Source: Laburnicola sp. R22_1
Taxonomy: Eukaryota; Ascomycota; Dothideomycetes; Pleosporales; Didymosphaeriaceae
Direction: 5' to 3'
Assembly (NCBI GenBank): GCA_014281115.1
Contig: JACONQ010000012.1
Span: 1,240,001 to 1,304,000, forward strand
Length of the DNA stretch: 64,000 nucleotides
Shown here in pieces: positions 33,365 to 44,599 of the stretch. A program made the position numbers and the translations under genes. Every line of letters starts with the position of its first letter. Position 1 is the first letter of the stretch. Below the pieces are notes generated by a model. That model saw nothing but the letters and a program-made list of their open reading frames with translations. It was not told the origin of the DNA and searched no databases.

Positions 33365-35447
33365 ACGTGTCCGTGCGCGTGATGCGCGGATTCGCGTGAT
33401 GCGCGGGCAACACCAAAAACGCTCTATTAAAAACAAGGCTATAGAACCACCTACAATTAATATTATTACAAGATTTTCTTATAGGGTAGTAAGTTAATAG
33501 CTACAATTTATTTGCACTATTTAGATCTATTTAGAAGCTTAACGTTGCAGCTGCGGCGTGTAGATTTAGTTAGGACAGCAGATACGCCCTTAAAGGCCTC
33601 CCCAACATCTACAGCATTAATAATATATTTCTAACGCTTTCTACTCTATAGAGATAGCTAAGAGGCCTTTCTTTTACCCTTTTAGGATAATTGTAGAGCC
33701 TTTTCTGCGTTATAGGCAGACTTCTAGACAGCACGCTAAGTTGCCTTTTTAGCTCTCTCTTTCTCTTTTGCCTTCTTAGCTGCCTCTCGCGTAATACGCT
33801 TCTTCTACTAGATTTTCTCCTTATATAACTTAGCTGCCTTCTTTAGCTCTGCTATCTCTACTCTTTAAAGCTGCTGCTGCTTCTCCTTCTACTCCTTAAT
33901 AGATTAATAAATACGTGCTTCCCTTAGCTTCCTTAGTAACTAGAAGACTGCTCTACTATAATACTCCTAACACTATTAGAAATCTAGAGTCTTGCCCTTC
34001 TTTCTACGCTTCTTCTTAATAGATAGTGCCTACTTAATCCTATCTATCTTATACTTAAGTAGCTTATTTTAGATAGATAGGTAGTAGAGCAATTAATAAT
34101 GCTTCTATATATCTCTACTACTCTAATTCTTAACCACAGAGCATATAAGTCTATCTACCTTTCTCTAATTATAATTGCTAAGTAATAATAGAGAGCTTTC
34201 TCTTAAATTTTAAAATTTAGTAAATCTATTAAGAATTATATTTAGATTAGGTAGTAATATGCCTATTACCCTAAAAGAGCTAAGGATTATTAATTCCTTA
34301 AAGGAAGCCTTCTACGCATTCTAGAATAGGGAGAAGAAGTCGCCTTTAGTAATAGAAGCTAGACCCTAACTTCTATAGAGGTGTGTTAATAATTCTATTA
34401 AGTAGGCTATTAATAGAGACTTAAATATTATAACGTTAAGTGGCTAAAGCGTATAAGTTAAATAAGAAGGCAGGACAGCAAGCAGAATCTTATTCTAATT
34501 ATAGTAGTTAATAAAGTCTATAGTAATATAGAAGCTATAGCCATCTAGAATTAGGAGTTAATATAATTATTAGGTCTTCTCTCTTATATAGCGATTAAAT
34601 ACCTATTTAAGCCAGGCAAGCCCAATATTATTATTCGTCCAGCCAGAGGATAATAAGGTAATAAAGACTTTATAATCTCCTACCTTAATATTCTCTACTT
34701 AGCTTAATTAGATGCCTTTATTAGCAGCCTTATAGATAAGACTTAGTAGTAGAACTAATCTATTAGCATAGATATATACTAGAAGCGTAATTTACGCGCA
34801 ATTATTATTCTAAAGTAATGCTCTAACCTTCTTCTTCTTCCACATTTATCTACTAAATATCCTCTTTAATCTACTAACAATACTAATTAGGAAGTCTTTC
34901 TTATCTATATTATAGGTATAATAAGAATCTATCTAATATTAATTAATCTTACTGTGTAGAAGGTAGAAATAAAGGCAATATTTATCTACTAAATTAGCTT
35001 TGTGGCAATTACTATCTATACTAACTATCTATTATAAGATAAGATAAATACTATATTAGTTAATAAAGCGGGTAATCTAGCTCTCGCTAATTAGCTCTTT
35101 TGCTATTATAGAGGCAAAGTTCTATATTATCTCTTTAGTAGGAGGTGTATATCTCTCTATAAGTCTTTTAATATACTATATAAGCTCCTACTCTTGCTGC
35201 AGGGCAAGCTTTTACTAGCTAGAGTTCTTAACTTGTATAGGGCGCGTTATCCCTTAATACCTTCAGATTAATATAGACTGTATAACACTATATTTAGCAG
35301 CAGTTTTTATATACAAAAAAGTTTTACCTAGCTCTATTAATTTAATATTATTAATTGCCGCTTAAATTAGATCTATATTGATGGAGTTGTCGCGTATTAA
35401 AAGTAGGGCGTTTTGGTGTTGCCCGCGCATCACGCGCACGGACACGT
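33365..35447 (-). mobile_element. Old pogo-like transposon F (family 2)
   Basis: The ends begin ACGTGTCCGTGCGCGTGATG and are flanked by TA at 33363-33364 and 35448-35449; total length is 2083 bp. The left end has two GCGTGATGCGCGG units while the right end has only one, so one unit was lost. The interior is AT-rich with the transposase on the minus strand. It inserted between the helicase and aprataxin promoters. Confidence 0.93.
33517..35376 (-). pseudogene. Heavily RIP-decayed transposase (element F)
   Basis: The frame position is preserved over 620 codons (35376 to 33517) without indels, but it is riddled with stops. The start codon itself reads ATA instead of ATG, a TpG-to-TpA change. 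The second catalytic motif reads LILDGYS with Asp kept; the third reads PLNVIIF with Asn. The C-terminal end NVKLLNRSK corresponds to the ends of elements A and E. Confidence 0.85.
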
Positions 35448-35722
35448 TATCGTTCGGAAGCTTGGACCATCGCATTCCGAGCGTGATGATTCCATCATTC
35501 GTTCTGTCGCTTTTACAATTGTTGTCCCCCTGATCAAACTGCTGCCCAGGTGTTACGTTAAGCATGCGTCTCTTCACAACTATGTGCTTTTTATAAACCA
35601 CGCCACCCGATCTCATCAATTAAAAAAACACCACTGCCAACAAACACGACATCACCAAAATCACAGCTGAGGAAGTCACCGGCGACGCTCCACCAAATCC
35701 GCCCGCAGCAGGCGCTCCCCCC

Positions 35723-36650
35723 ATGCCCCAGAAACGTCCCAATGCCTGTAAGTCTAGCGCTCCGCCTCCGCCGCTGCCTCACCCAATACCTAAACTTACG
35801 GCCTAGTCACAGAGCTCATGTCCAACTCGAAGAAGCGAAAAGCACCCCCCGAGAACACAAACAAAGGCTCACTTTCCAGCCACGCGCCGAGCAAAAAATG
35901 GGACCCCAGAGACGGACTACTCGTGTACATTGAGCATCCCGAGAAAAACCCCGAGGGAAGGGTCGTCGAATACGACGACGAGTTTGTAGTCATCCAGGAC
36001 AAGTACCCGAAAGCGAGGTACATCCCCTTCCCATACCCACTCCTCCAACAATATTTAATAGCTTACTTGCAACACGCAGCGTACACCTCCTCCTCCTTCC
36101 CCGCGACCCCGCCCTCTACAACGCCCACCCCCTCCACGCCCTCTCCACAAACCCAACCTTCCTAGCCAACGTCAAATCCCGCGTCGCGGAGCTCAAAATC
36201 CTCGCAGCCCACGAACTCCGCCGAAAATACGGCCTCCTCAGCGCCTCCGACGCTCCCTACCAATCCGCCCTTGAGGACCTGATGTCCTCCCCTGACCCCC
36301 CACCCCCAGAGAAGCGCGATGCGCTTCTACCGCCAGGTCGCGACTGGCTGAGCGAGATAAAAGCGGGCGTGCACACGCATCCGTCCATGAATCATATGCA
36401 TATGCATATACTGTCGCGGGAGATGGGGAGTCCGTGGCTGAAGCACAAGAAGCACTATCTCAGCTTCACTACGAGTTTTTTGGTGGGGCTAGAGGAGTTT
36501 CCTCTAGAAGAGGCGTCGCCCAGGTTTCATCCGGGAGATTGGCCGAGCTGGGACATGGTGTGTTGGAGGTGTGGGAAGAATTACAAGAACAAGTTTAAGA
36601 TGCTGCAGGAGCATCTGCAGGAGGAGGTCGAGGCGTGGAAAAAGGAGTGA
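35723..36650 (+). CDS. HNT3: Aprataxin-like DNA 5'-adenylate hydrolase
   Basis: Three exons (35723-35747, 35807-36017, 36080-36650) give 268 residues with matching phases; introns are 59 and 62 bp, and the first has a cctaaac branch motif. The tiny first exon yields MPQKRPNAFTELMS, the start expected of fungal aprataxins. The HIT domain spans about residues 35-215 and contains DPRDGLLVYIEHP, HLLLLPRDP and the histidine triad MNHMHMHILS. A C-terminal zinc-finger region (CWRCGKNYKNKFKMLQEHL) follows. Family knowledge: aprataxin/Hnt3 removes AMP from 5' ends left by abortive DNA ligation, in the nucleus. No lesions were seen. Confidence 0.93.
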
Positions 36651-36984
36651 CTGAAAGGGCAAGAGATATGGAGGAAACTTGTGGCACGATATTGTTTCAA
36701 GGGAACCATCTATTGCTCCGTTTAGTTTACAAAGCCAGTCAACCTATAGGGTGCCGTATAAAGTCATGTTTCCAAAACTTCCGTATCCAAGAGACATTTT
36801 CGTGGTATACAATGCGTCTCTGCCGCTAGATGATGCAATGTCGCAAACAATATCAACCCTTGTTCCTACAATCCTTCTGAGGCTCCAGGAAAAATTGCCA
36901 CGAGGAAGCCCACTTCCTTGCAGAATAAAATTATCCTCCTTCTCCAATGCCACACAGCACTAAATGCTACGTTCGGATGTTCAC
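36651..36984. other. Convergent intergenic region
   Basis: The 3' flanks of aprataxin and the TRAP-alpha gene meet here. Only short open frames are present on either strand, with no recognisable product. Confidence 0.5.
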
Positions 36985-37954
36985 TTAGCCCTTGACCTTG
37001 GTCTTAGGTGTACCGCTCCGGATGCGCTTGGCCTCCGGGCGCTGGAGATGCTGGGCCGGGATCCAGCTCTCGTCATACGCCTTGGAGCCGCTGGTAACGG
37101 CAGGGCCATCAGCACCAACAACAGAGACCTGGTCAGCGGGATCGACCTTCTTCGAGCCGCCAGAAGACCTCTTCGCGCGCTCGCCGCCCTTGCCGCCGCG
37201 CTTCTGCTGGGGGAAGAGAGTGGTGATCCAGGTGCTGTAGATGAAGTAAACGGTTCCACCAAAGCCGCCGAGGAGAACAAGGTAGAGGAAGATACTAGAA
37301 GATGCGCGTCAGCGGGTATTTCGAAGGATTGGACCGACGGCTAAGAAACCAAAAAAATTGCATACATTTGCGGGTCGAAAATGCTGGTAGGCTTCTCGAC
37401 TACCGTGACCGTCTCGTTGTAGGCAGAGACGGTGTAGAGGGCGTTCTTCTTGTCCTGGAGAACGGCTACAAGCTGCAGGCGCACGTCCTGGGGGTGCATC
37501 TCGGTAGCGAAGCTGTACGTCACCGTCTGCTCCTCGCCTCCAGGGATCACCAGGCCGTAGGGCTGGCTCGTGAGGTTGCGCAGGATGTGAGTGTCGCCGC
37601 CCGCATCCTTGACAAGGGAGCCGCCAACGAGGGCGACAGTGACGGGGTCTGGCTCCTGGTTGTCGATGGAAAGACGAGCCTCGGTCGCGTGGCCGTTGAT
37701 CAGCTTCACGCCGAAGATCTCAGCCTGCGGGAAGCTGGTAGTGACGGTGACCTTGAGGTTGGGCGTCTGGGCCTTCTCCTCGACGACTTGCTCGACGTTC
37801 TCGACGTTCTCGACGTTCTCGACCTGGGGTGCCCGGCATCAGTGGGTTGATGTCATGCATGGTCAAAATCACAGCAGCTCACCTCGATCTCAGCGAACGC
37901 ATTGAGCGCGCGCAGCGAGAGCAGGAAGAGCGTAGAGAGCTTCCAGGCGACCAT
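36985..37954 (-). CDS. IRC22: TRAP-alpha / Irc22 ER membrane protein
   Basis: Three exons on the minus strand: 37954-37883, 37823-37366 and 37294-36985 (279 residues, phases consistent; introns GTGAGC...CAG and GTATGC...TAG). Residues 1-22 form a signal peptide (MVAWKLSTLFLLSLRALNAFA). An acidic VEN repeat encoded by a 9-bp tandem repeat follows, then a luminal beta-sandwich (KLINGHATEARLSI, GGEEQTVTYSF), one membrane helix (IIFLYLVLLGGFGGTVYFIY) and a basic cytosolic tail. This is the layout of the signal-sequence-receptor alpha subunit, which sits next to the Sec61 channel. The yeast relative is Irc22. The gene is intact, with a divergent promoter shared with the CCCH gene. Confidence 0.9.
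37791..37823. repeat. 9-bp tandem repeat coding VEN in TRAP-alpha
   Basis: CTCGACGTT occurs three times plus a partial fourth copy. On the minus strand it encodes repeated Val-Glu-Asn just after the signal peptide. Copy number is likely variable between strains, as in other short in-frame repeats. Confidence 0.85.
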
Positions 37955-38649
37955 TGTAGATGCAGCGGGATATTGCACAGGGCGGGGATGCGTGCAGGCG
38001 AGTTGGGATGAAGGGAAGGACGAGGATGTTTGAACGTGGCCTCGCATGAACACTGAAGCGGGCCCGCCGCCGCAAGCCGGCCGGGAGCGCTACCGGTAAG
38101 GCCGAAGCGAGTCGACATCTCACCTCGAGGCTCCATCGGGATTCCGGCCCCAACCTGCGCCTCTCCGTTCCACAGCGCCTCTGCGGGGAGACCAGCAGAG
38201 ATATCAGTCGTCGAGAAAGAAAGACCTGCCGCGCCGCTTCAGATCGCCCTGCCTGATTGGCTGTTTGCGCCTGCTCACCGACGGTACGCTGCGCGTTTGC
38301 ACTGTGGGTGCAAGAGTATGGTCGCACCGTCCTAGGCATATTTTCTCCCACGCAGCCCTAACAAAAAGTACAAAACTCACATGAACGCAGCTTCCGTGCT
38401 TCACTAGAGTCCTCGATCGAGGCTAGTGCACCAGTGTGATTGTGTTTGTGGCCTAACCACGGTTCTTTCCAAGCTTCTCCGTCACTCTTTCACCGTTAGT
38501 CGAATCGTCGCGCCCGGCGTCACCACCACGCACTGCATATACACCCCTTTTTTTTTTACCATTTACCAGACCACTTTCGTCTTCTTCTCCACTCTACTTC
38601 TCTTCCACGCTCAACCCCCGTCCCCAAACTCCACTTGCGTTTTCATCCC
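37955..38649. promoter_or_regulatory. Divergent promoter region (TRAP-alpha and CCCH gene)
   Basis: About 700 bp separate the two divergent start codons. It contains a C/T-rich tract just before the CCCH gene start (including a run of ten T at about 38550), typical of fungal promoters. No gene is recognised inside. Confidence 0.5.
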
Positions 38650-40647
38650 ATGGCTCCAGCGTCCATCTTCTCCAGCAACCACTCACCGGCTATCGGCATG
38701 CCCGCGCACGCTCCTGTGTAGGTGGTCACGTTCGTGCATGATAGACCTTCTACGCTAACAATTCTCTGCCACCTTCAGCCAGCCGAGTAACGGCAACGGC
38801 AATCAGGCCCACGATGCCGCCTCGCTCTGGGCTCGCATCGAGCAGGTGACTCGGAATGACGAAGAGAAGCGAGACCTACTTGCGGTACGATTATCACTGC
38901 GTATCCTTGGATGGCTCGCGAGTCTCTCTAATCTGAATAGGAAATCATGACGCGATACGAATTTCTCTCCCAAGAGTATCAACGCGTAGCCATTCAACAA
39001 GCCGACGTTGTCGAATGCCAACAGGTCAAACAATCAATGGCCTCGCTCAAGAATCTGCTGGTACGTCCACGTCGGAAGACACATATTGCAGACGCAGATT
39101 GTAGTGTTATACCAACGCCGTTCAGGAACGCAACCCGTTCGTGCTAGTTCTCATCGACGGCGACGGCATGATTTTCAAAAATGAATTCATTCGCGGAGGT
39201 TTAGAAGGCGGCCGACGCGCGGCAAATGAGCTCTACAATGAGGTCATGCGCTATATTGAGCGCGAGACGACCACCATCCCCTTGACCTCTCGTGTTCTGT
39301 GCCGCGTCTACGCCAATGTAAAGGGCCTTGCCGACGTACTTGTGAGGGCTGAAGTCATAGAGGAGACGAGCCAGTTCGAAGACTTTGTCCGCGGCTTCAC
39401 CAATGGCAAGATATCCTTCGACTTCACGGACGTCGGTTCTGGCAAGGACCGTGCAGACGAGAAGATCATTGGTAAGTCCGCATACAGTACCGAGCCAAGT
39501 GTTTCTGTACATGTATGGCATAGTACATGGTCCGGAAAATTGACGCTCTACAGATGCCTTGAAGCTCTTTATCGAGGATTTTCATTGTCGACAGATCTTT
39601 TTTGGTTGCTCACACGACAACGGTTTTGCTCGACCTCTCGAGGAGTACATGATGGTGTCTCAGTTTGTCTCTAAAGTAACGCTCCTGGAGGGGGTCCCCT
39701 TTGAGAAAGAGCTTCTCACTTTGCCGTACAAGACCAAAAAATTCCCCAGCCTGTTTCGCGACGCCAAGCTCAATGTTGTGGGAGCCCCTACCTTCGGAAT
39801 CCCGCATCGCGAGGAGATCGTCCCTGGACGAGCTTCACCTCTCGTCAAGAACTACAATATGATCAACGGCCTTCCCGCTCGTTTGCCACCACCGCTCGCC
39901 GCTGCAGATTTGCCTAGGACGCCCTCTTCTTCAACTTTAGGTATGTAACGGCGATCTTGACAAGCCTGGCTAGATCTGGCATACGTCTAGCACAGGGCCT
40001 TCCATCCAAGCTTTACACCCTCATCTCGCTCACTTCAGATGGAGCATTTACTTACGCGTCCTAGCTTCCGACGGGATCCCCGTAGTGGTCAATCGAACCA
40101 TGAATTGGGCTGCAAAGGCGGCCGCCCCTCCGCCACCGACCACCACCAAATCACCGCAGTATAAACCCGCGAACCGTGAAGAAGTCATCGCCCGTAACCG
40201 TGCCGGCCAGCGTGTCGACCCACCTTGCCGAGATTACGATAAGAGTGAGGTGGATCGGATTAAGAAGATTAAGATGTGTAACGTTCATTTTCTGCGTGGC
40301 GAATGCCCTTTCGGCGAGGCTTGCACACATCTGTGAGTCAAAGCACCATTCCCACGGCCTACTTGTTCATAGAGCCTCGACTAACTCTGACTGCCTTTAG
40401 TCATCTCTACAAACCCACCGAGGCCGAGATAGCGACCCTTCGCCTAGTTGCGCGCATGGCCCCTTGCCAGAACGGAAGCGGCTGTCAAGACATCAAGTGC
40501 ATTTACGGCCATCGCTGCCCCGCTCCGTCGTCTAAGACAATCAAGGTCAAGGGTACGAAGAGTTGCATTTTTGGCGAGAACTGCAAGTTCCCAGAGTCGC
40601 TACATGACATCGATTGCAACGTGGTTAAGACCCTGGTTGTTCGCTAG
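38650..40647 (+). CDS. CCCH zinc-finger protein with N-terminal NYN-like region
   Basis: Seven exons fit exactly: 38650-38717, 38779-38884, 38941-39060, 39126-39471, 39554-39940, 40065-40332 and 40401-40647, giving 415 residues. A coiled N-terminus is followed by a conserved region starting VLVLIDGDGMIF with Asp-x-Asp-Gly (about residues 105-260), resembling NYN/PIN-type nuclease folds; catalysis is inferred, not shown. The C-terminal fingers include C-x8-C-x5-C-x3-H (about 321-342), then C-x5-C-x4-C-x3-H and a third partial finger. Proteins of this architecture are common in ascomycetes and presumably bind RNA. All introns have GT-AG ends; the gene looks intact. Confidence 0.88.
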
Positions 40648-41230
40648 GATCAGCGAAAGGGCTCTGAACACGGTAGGAGCAGAAACGTGAAGGCTCTGGA
40701 GGTTTGCCGTGCAGCACAAGCTCAGGTCGCCTAGTATCTCTGCTCGCTGCGATGGTCGTAATATATGATACCTTGATAGCAAACCTTGATAGCAATCTAT
40801 CACATGGCGGGATGGCGCCCATCTCCTTCAATGTGGAAGTGCACCGGAAAGTAGTTTTGCATAAAATGAAACCTGGTACTATGACACTATCTCTCGTGTT
40901 CTGCATATATGTGCATCTCCAAGTCATGGGAACATTCGCGTCTCGCTTGCGGACCATTCACCCTAGGTCCCCGAATCGAGGGGATGACGTCAACGTACAG
41001 CATCGCGTTGCATCGCATCGCATCTCATCTTGCATCTTGCCAGCATCCCAGCGATTGTTCCGATCATCTATATCCCCCACCCATGTACTATAATCCGCAT
41101 ACATTTTTCAGTATACGCTGTGTATCCCTAACAACACCACTAGTTCTTGCGTACAACTTCGCAAGCACTTGACAGTCATAGATGACGAATTCCTAAAAAG
41201 AGCTAGCATACACACAGAGACAAACTCATC
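40648..41230. other. Intergenic region with a CRE-like palindrome
   Basis: No gene is recognised. It contains TGACGTCA at 40985-40992, the consensus of CREB/ATF-type bZIP factors, followed by a GCATC-rich imperfect repeat (41000-41050). The region leads into the start of a small membrane-protein gene. Confidence 0.5.
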
Positions 41231-41534
41231 ATGGGCATACCATACTCACGCGAGATCAACGCGGCGTTCGAGCAAGTTACGCCGCTCGTAGCCGCCGGGT
41301 TCAAAGTGCTGCAGACGATAAAAGATATCTCAATTCTGCTGGCTGTGATACAAGTTTTAATGGTGGTGTTATTGGTGATGATATTGGGGGTGCTGGTGCT
41401 GGGGGTGTATTCTGTGAATCCGGATTTGGAGGTGCGTTCTTCCTTTGCTGTTTCTGGTTTATACGCATATACGCATGTGTTTCATCTACCATGACTTTTG
41501 GTTCTGTCAACTGAAGGAATGGGTGGACGAATGA
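41231..41534 (+). CDS. Small membrane protein, function unknown
   Basis: Exon 41231-41431 encodes MGIPYSREINAAFEQVTPLV... followed by a strong membrane helix (LLAVIQVLMVVLLVMILGVLVLGVYSV). A GTGCGT donor at 41432 and an acceptor ending at 41516 add EEWVDE and a stop, giving 72 residues. Without splicing the frame ends at 41494 after 87 codons. I recognise the N-terminus as a conserved small ascomycete protein but know no function. The topology suggests a single-pass or hairpin membrane protein. The second exon is uncertain. Confidence 0.6.
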
Positions 41535-41955
41535 GGATGTGGGGATGTGCTGCGCTAATAAGAGTAGTATGAGCGCCAGCATCATGTCACGCCTTTCCTG
41601 CGATGTATTGCGGCTGTTTCACTGTGGGGTGTTTTTAGGGGGTTTGTGAGTATGTTGGTGGGTGTGGGGATTGTGCTGGGTGGGACGTGGTGGCTTGTTG
41701 GTGGGGAAGGGAGAGGTGGAGAAGGGAGAAGGTGGAGAAAGAGGCGGATGAGGATGCGGACGAGGCGTTGGAGGAGATTGAGGGGGAGGGGAAGGGGAAG
41801 AAGGGGAAGAAGGGGAAGAAGGAGGACAAGGGAGAGGATAAGAAGGATGGGAAGAAGTGAGTGGTAGATAAGGGGGATAGAGGGTTGGTCTTAGTAGTTG
41901 GGTGGGTAAGGTGATGTGTGTTTGGATAGGATCTTAGATAGTGAGTTATTATGTT
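41535..41955. other. G/A-rich low-complexity intergenic DNA
   Basis: The stretch is strongly purine-rich on the plus strand from about 41640 to 41870, with tandem GGGGAAGAA-like units at 41795-41830. The open frames there on both strands are compositional artefacts. No gene is seen. Confidence 0.55.
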
Positions 41956-41956
41956 G

Positions 41957-42003
<47 letters not shown>

Positions 42004-42038
42004 ATATGTGTGTGTGTGTATATGTGTGTGTGTGTATA

Positions 42039-42085
<47 letters not shown>

Positions 42086-42134
42086 ATATGTGTGTGTATA
42101 TATGTGTATGTATGTGTGTGTGTATGTGTGTGTG
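41956..42134. repeat. TG microsatellite with higher-order TATATG(TG)n unit
   Basis: A run of alternating purine/pyrimidine of about 180 bp. It starts as (TA)n, then repeats a unit of TATA followed by five to seven TG pairs at least seven times with slight length variation. Such tracts can form Z-DNA and mutate quickly. It lies just before the transposon block. Confidence 0.95.
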
Positions 42135-42367
42135 GTTAGTAGCGGCGAATGCTGTGTAGGAACTATTTTTTTAGTTCTGTACATAGGCAACTTTGGCAAA
42201 ACAGCCCTTCGTATTAAAGATCTTTGTTGTGTTAAGATTCTAACTAAGGTCGAATCTGCACTATATATAGAGAGGACATTAGGAAAGTTTTTCTGCTTAA
42301 CTATGCAAATTGTGCGCAGACGTGCGCAGACTTGCGCATTTGTGCGCATTTTTGTATAAGCAATTTA
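42135..42367. other. AT-rich flank with TGCGCA-rich half-palindrome
   Basis: Degraded AT-rich DNA ends in a cluster of TGCGCA-type words at 42312-42350, which is mirrored on the other side of element E at 44495-44535. No gene is seen. Confidence 0.5.
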
Positions 42368-44480
42368 CTGTGTCCGTGCACTCAACGCCCGGATTCAGTC
42401 AACGCCCCGCTGAACACCATAGCAGCTTAACTAAAATAAGGCTGCAGAGCCACACAAAATCGCTATTATTACGAGATTTTGTAGTAGAGTACTATTTTGA
42501 TGCTTGCGATTCACCTGTGCTACTTATATTTACTTAGAAGCTTAACGTTGCGGCTGTGCCGCGTAGTCTTGGGTGGAGCTGCTAATGCGGCACCTAAAGC
42601 CTTCTAAGTAGTTATAGTATTAACTACGCGTTTCTAACGCTTGTTGCTCTATATAGATAGCTGCGAGGCCTTTCTCTTACCCTTTTGGGTAGATTGTAGA
42701 GCTTTTGCATTGTTGCGAGCTTCTCTCTAGCGAGCACGTTCTGCTGCCTTCTCAGCCTTCTCCTTCTCCTTGGCTACCTTAGCTGCCTCCCTCGCCACAC
42801 GCTTCTCCTCTGCAATTTTCTCCTTGCATAGCTTAGCTGCCTTCTTCAACTCAGCCTTCTCAGCTTTTTAAAGCTTCTGCTCCTTCTCCTCTTGTTCCTT
42901 TACAGACTGACGTACGCGAGCCTCCCTAACCTTCCTTGGTGACTAGAAAACCGCCCCCCCATAGTACTCTTGACGTTGTTGCAGATCTAGAGGTTTTCCC
43001 TTCTTCTTGTGCTTCTTTTTCGTAGTAAGAGCCTCTCTTAACCCAGCAATCTCATGGTGAAGTAACTCATTTTGAACTGAGATGTGGTGGAGTGAGCGGC
43101 TAAGCTTCTGCGCGTCCTTACTACTCTGATCTTCTACTGCGGATCGTACAAGGCGGTCTAGTTTACGCCAGTTAGATCCGCTGAGTACTGACGTAGAGCT
43201 CTCTCGCGATTCCTGCTCATCTAGGGTAGTGTTGGTGAACCTTTTGAGTATAACCTCTGGGTTGAATAGTGATATGCCTGTTGCTTCAAAAGACTTAAGT
43301 ATCGTCTCCTCCTTAAAAGAGCTCGTCCAGGCCTCCTAGAATAGAGGGAAGAAGTCCCCTTTCTTAATAGGGAGGAGTCCCTGGCTCTAGTAGAGGTAAT
43401 CTGATAGCTCCTTTGAGTACGCAGTTAATAGAGGCTTAAATAGAACCATATTAAGTGGCTAAAGCGTGTGGGTTGAATAAGGGGGGAAGATGGCTAGGAG
43501 TATCCTGTTACGGTCGCAATAGTCGATAAAATCCATAGTAACGTAAGATCTATGGCCATTAAGGATAAGTAACTAGTAAGACTGTTGAGCTTTTGCCTTA
43601 GTGTAGCGATCAAACACCTATTTAAGCCAGGCAAGGCCAATATCGTTGTTTGTCCAGCCTAAAGGCGACAAGGAAATGTGTACTAAGTGCTCTCCTGCCT
43701 TAATATCCTCTACCCAGCTTAATTGTATAGCCTTGTTAGTAGCCTAATAGATAAGGCTTAGCGGCAAGGCTAATCTATTAGCGCAAACACACGCTAGGAG
43801 GGTAATCCATTTATAAGAGCTATCTTAGAGAGATGCTATAACCTCCTTATTCTCCCACATTCGTCTGCTGAACACTTGTTTTAATCGGCTAGTGATACTA
43901 ATTAAGAAGCCTTTTTCATCCATATTATACGTGTGACGAGGCTCGATGTCATATTCCTTAATTTTGGCACCCAGGAGATCAAAATACAGGCTGTATTTAT
44001 CCCCTAAGTCGGCTTGGTGGCGATTGCTGTCCATACCAGCTACCTATTAAGAGATCAGATAGATGTTGTGTCGGTTGATGAAGCGAGTAACCCAGCTCTC
44101 GCTTACTGGCTCCTTAGCTATTATTGACGCGAAATTTCGTATCATCTTTCTTATAGGTGGCAAGTGACGCGCTGTAAGCCCTTCAATGTATTGTACAAGC
44201 TCCTGCTCTTATTGGGGACTGAGTTTCCGTCGGTTAAACCCCGCAGTTGCACGCGTCGTTTGAATCGCTTGGTGCCTTCGCGACAGCGTACTTCGATCAA
44301 CGCCATGCTTGCTAGCGATCTTAGTATAAGAGAAAGATTCTTCTGACCTTAGCGATTCTATTTCTTTAATTGCAGCCTCAATTGAGCTCATATTGGTGGC
44401 GTTATGGCGTGTTGAAATTTGGGGTGGTTTGCGTTCAGCGGGGCGTTGACTGAATCCGGGCGTTGAGTGCACGGACACAG
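42368..44480 (-). mobile_element. pogo-like transposon E (family 2)
   Basis: This 2113-bp element has ends beginning CTGTGTCCGTGCACTCAACG and a TA dinucleotide at 42366-42367 and 44481-44482. Each end holds TCAACGCCC twice, eight bases apart. The transposase is on the minus strand. The element sits in the middle of a TGCGCA-rich imperfect inverted repeat. Confidence 0.94.
42520..44391 (-). pseudogene. RIP-decayed transposase (element E)
   Basis: The frame is kept over 624 codons (44391 to 42520) with roughly ten nonsense codons and no indel. The helix-turn-helix N-terminus is MSSIEAAIKEIES...; YNMDEKGF retains the first Asp, LILNGHRSY has Asn at the second, and PLNMVLF has Asn at the third. 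The coiled C-terminus ends NVKLLSKYK. It is closest to element A in sequence and decay. Confidence 0.9.
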
Positions 44481-44599
44481 TACTAGCACAAAAATGCTTA
44501 GAGATGCACAGACATGCGCAGACTTGCGCAGATGTGCATAAATAGTCTAAATAAGTAATTTTTTTAAAGCTTTATAACTTTTTTACTAGTAAAGCTATA

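Noticed and set aside
41891..42359. Open frames of 60-150 codons on both strands across the TG tract.
   Set aside because: They are products of the repeat (Val/Cys or Thr/His runs) with no start context or similarity.
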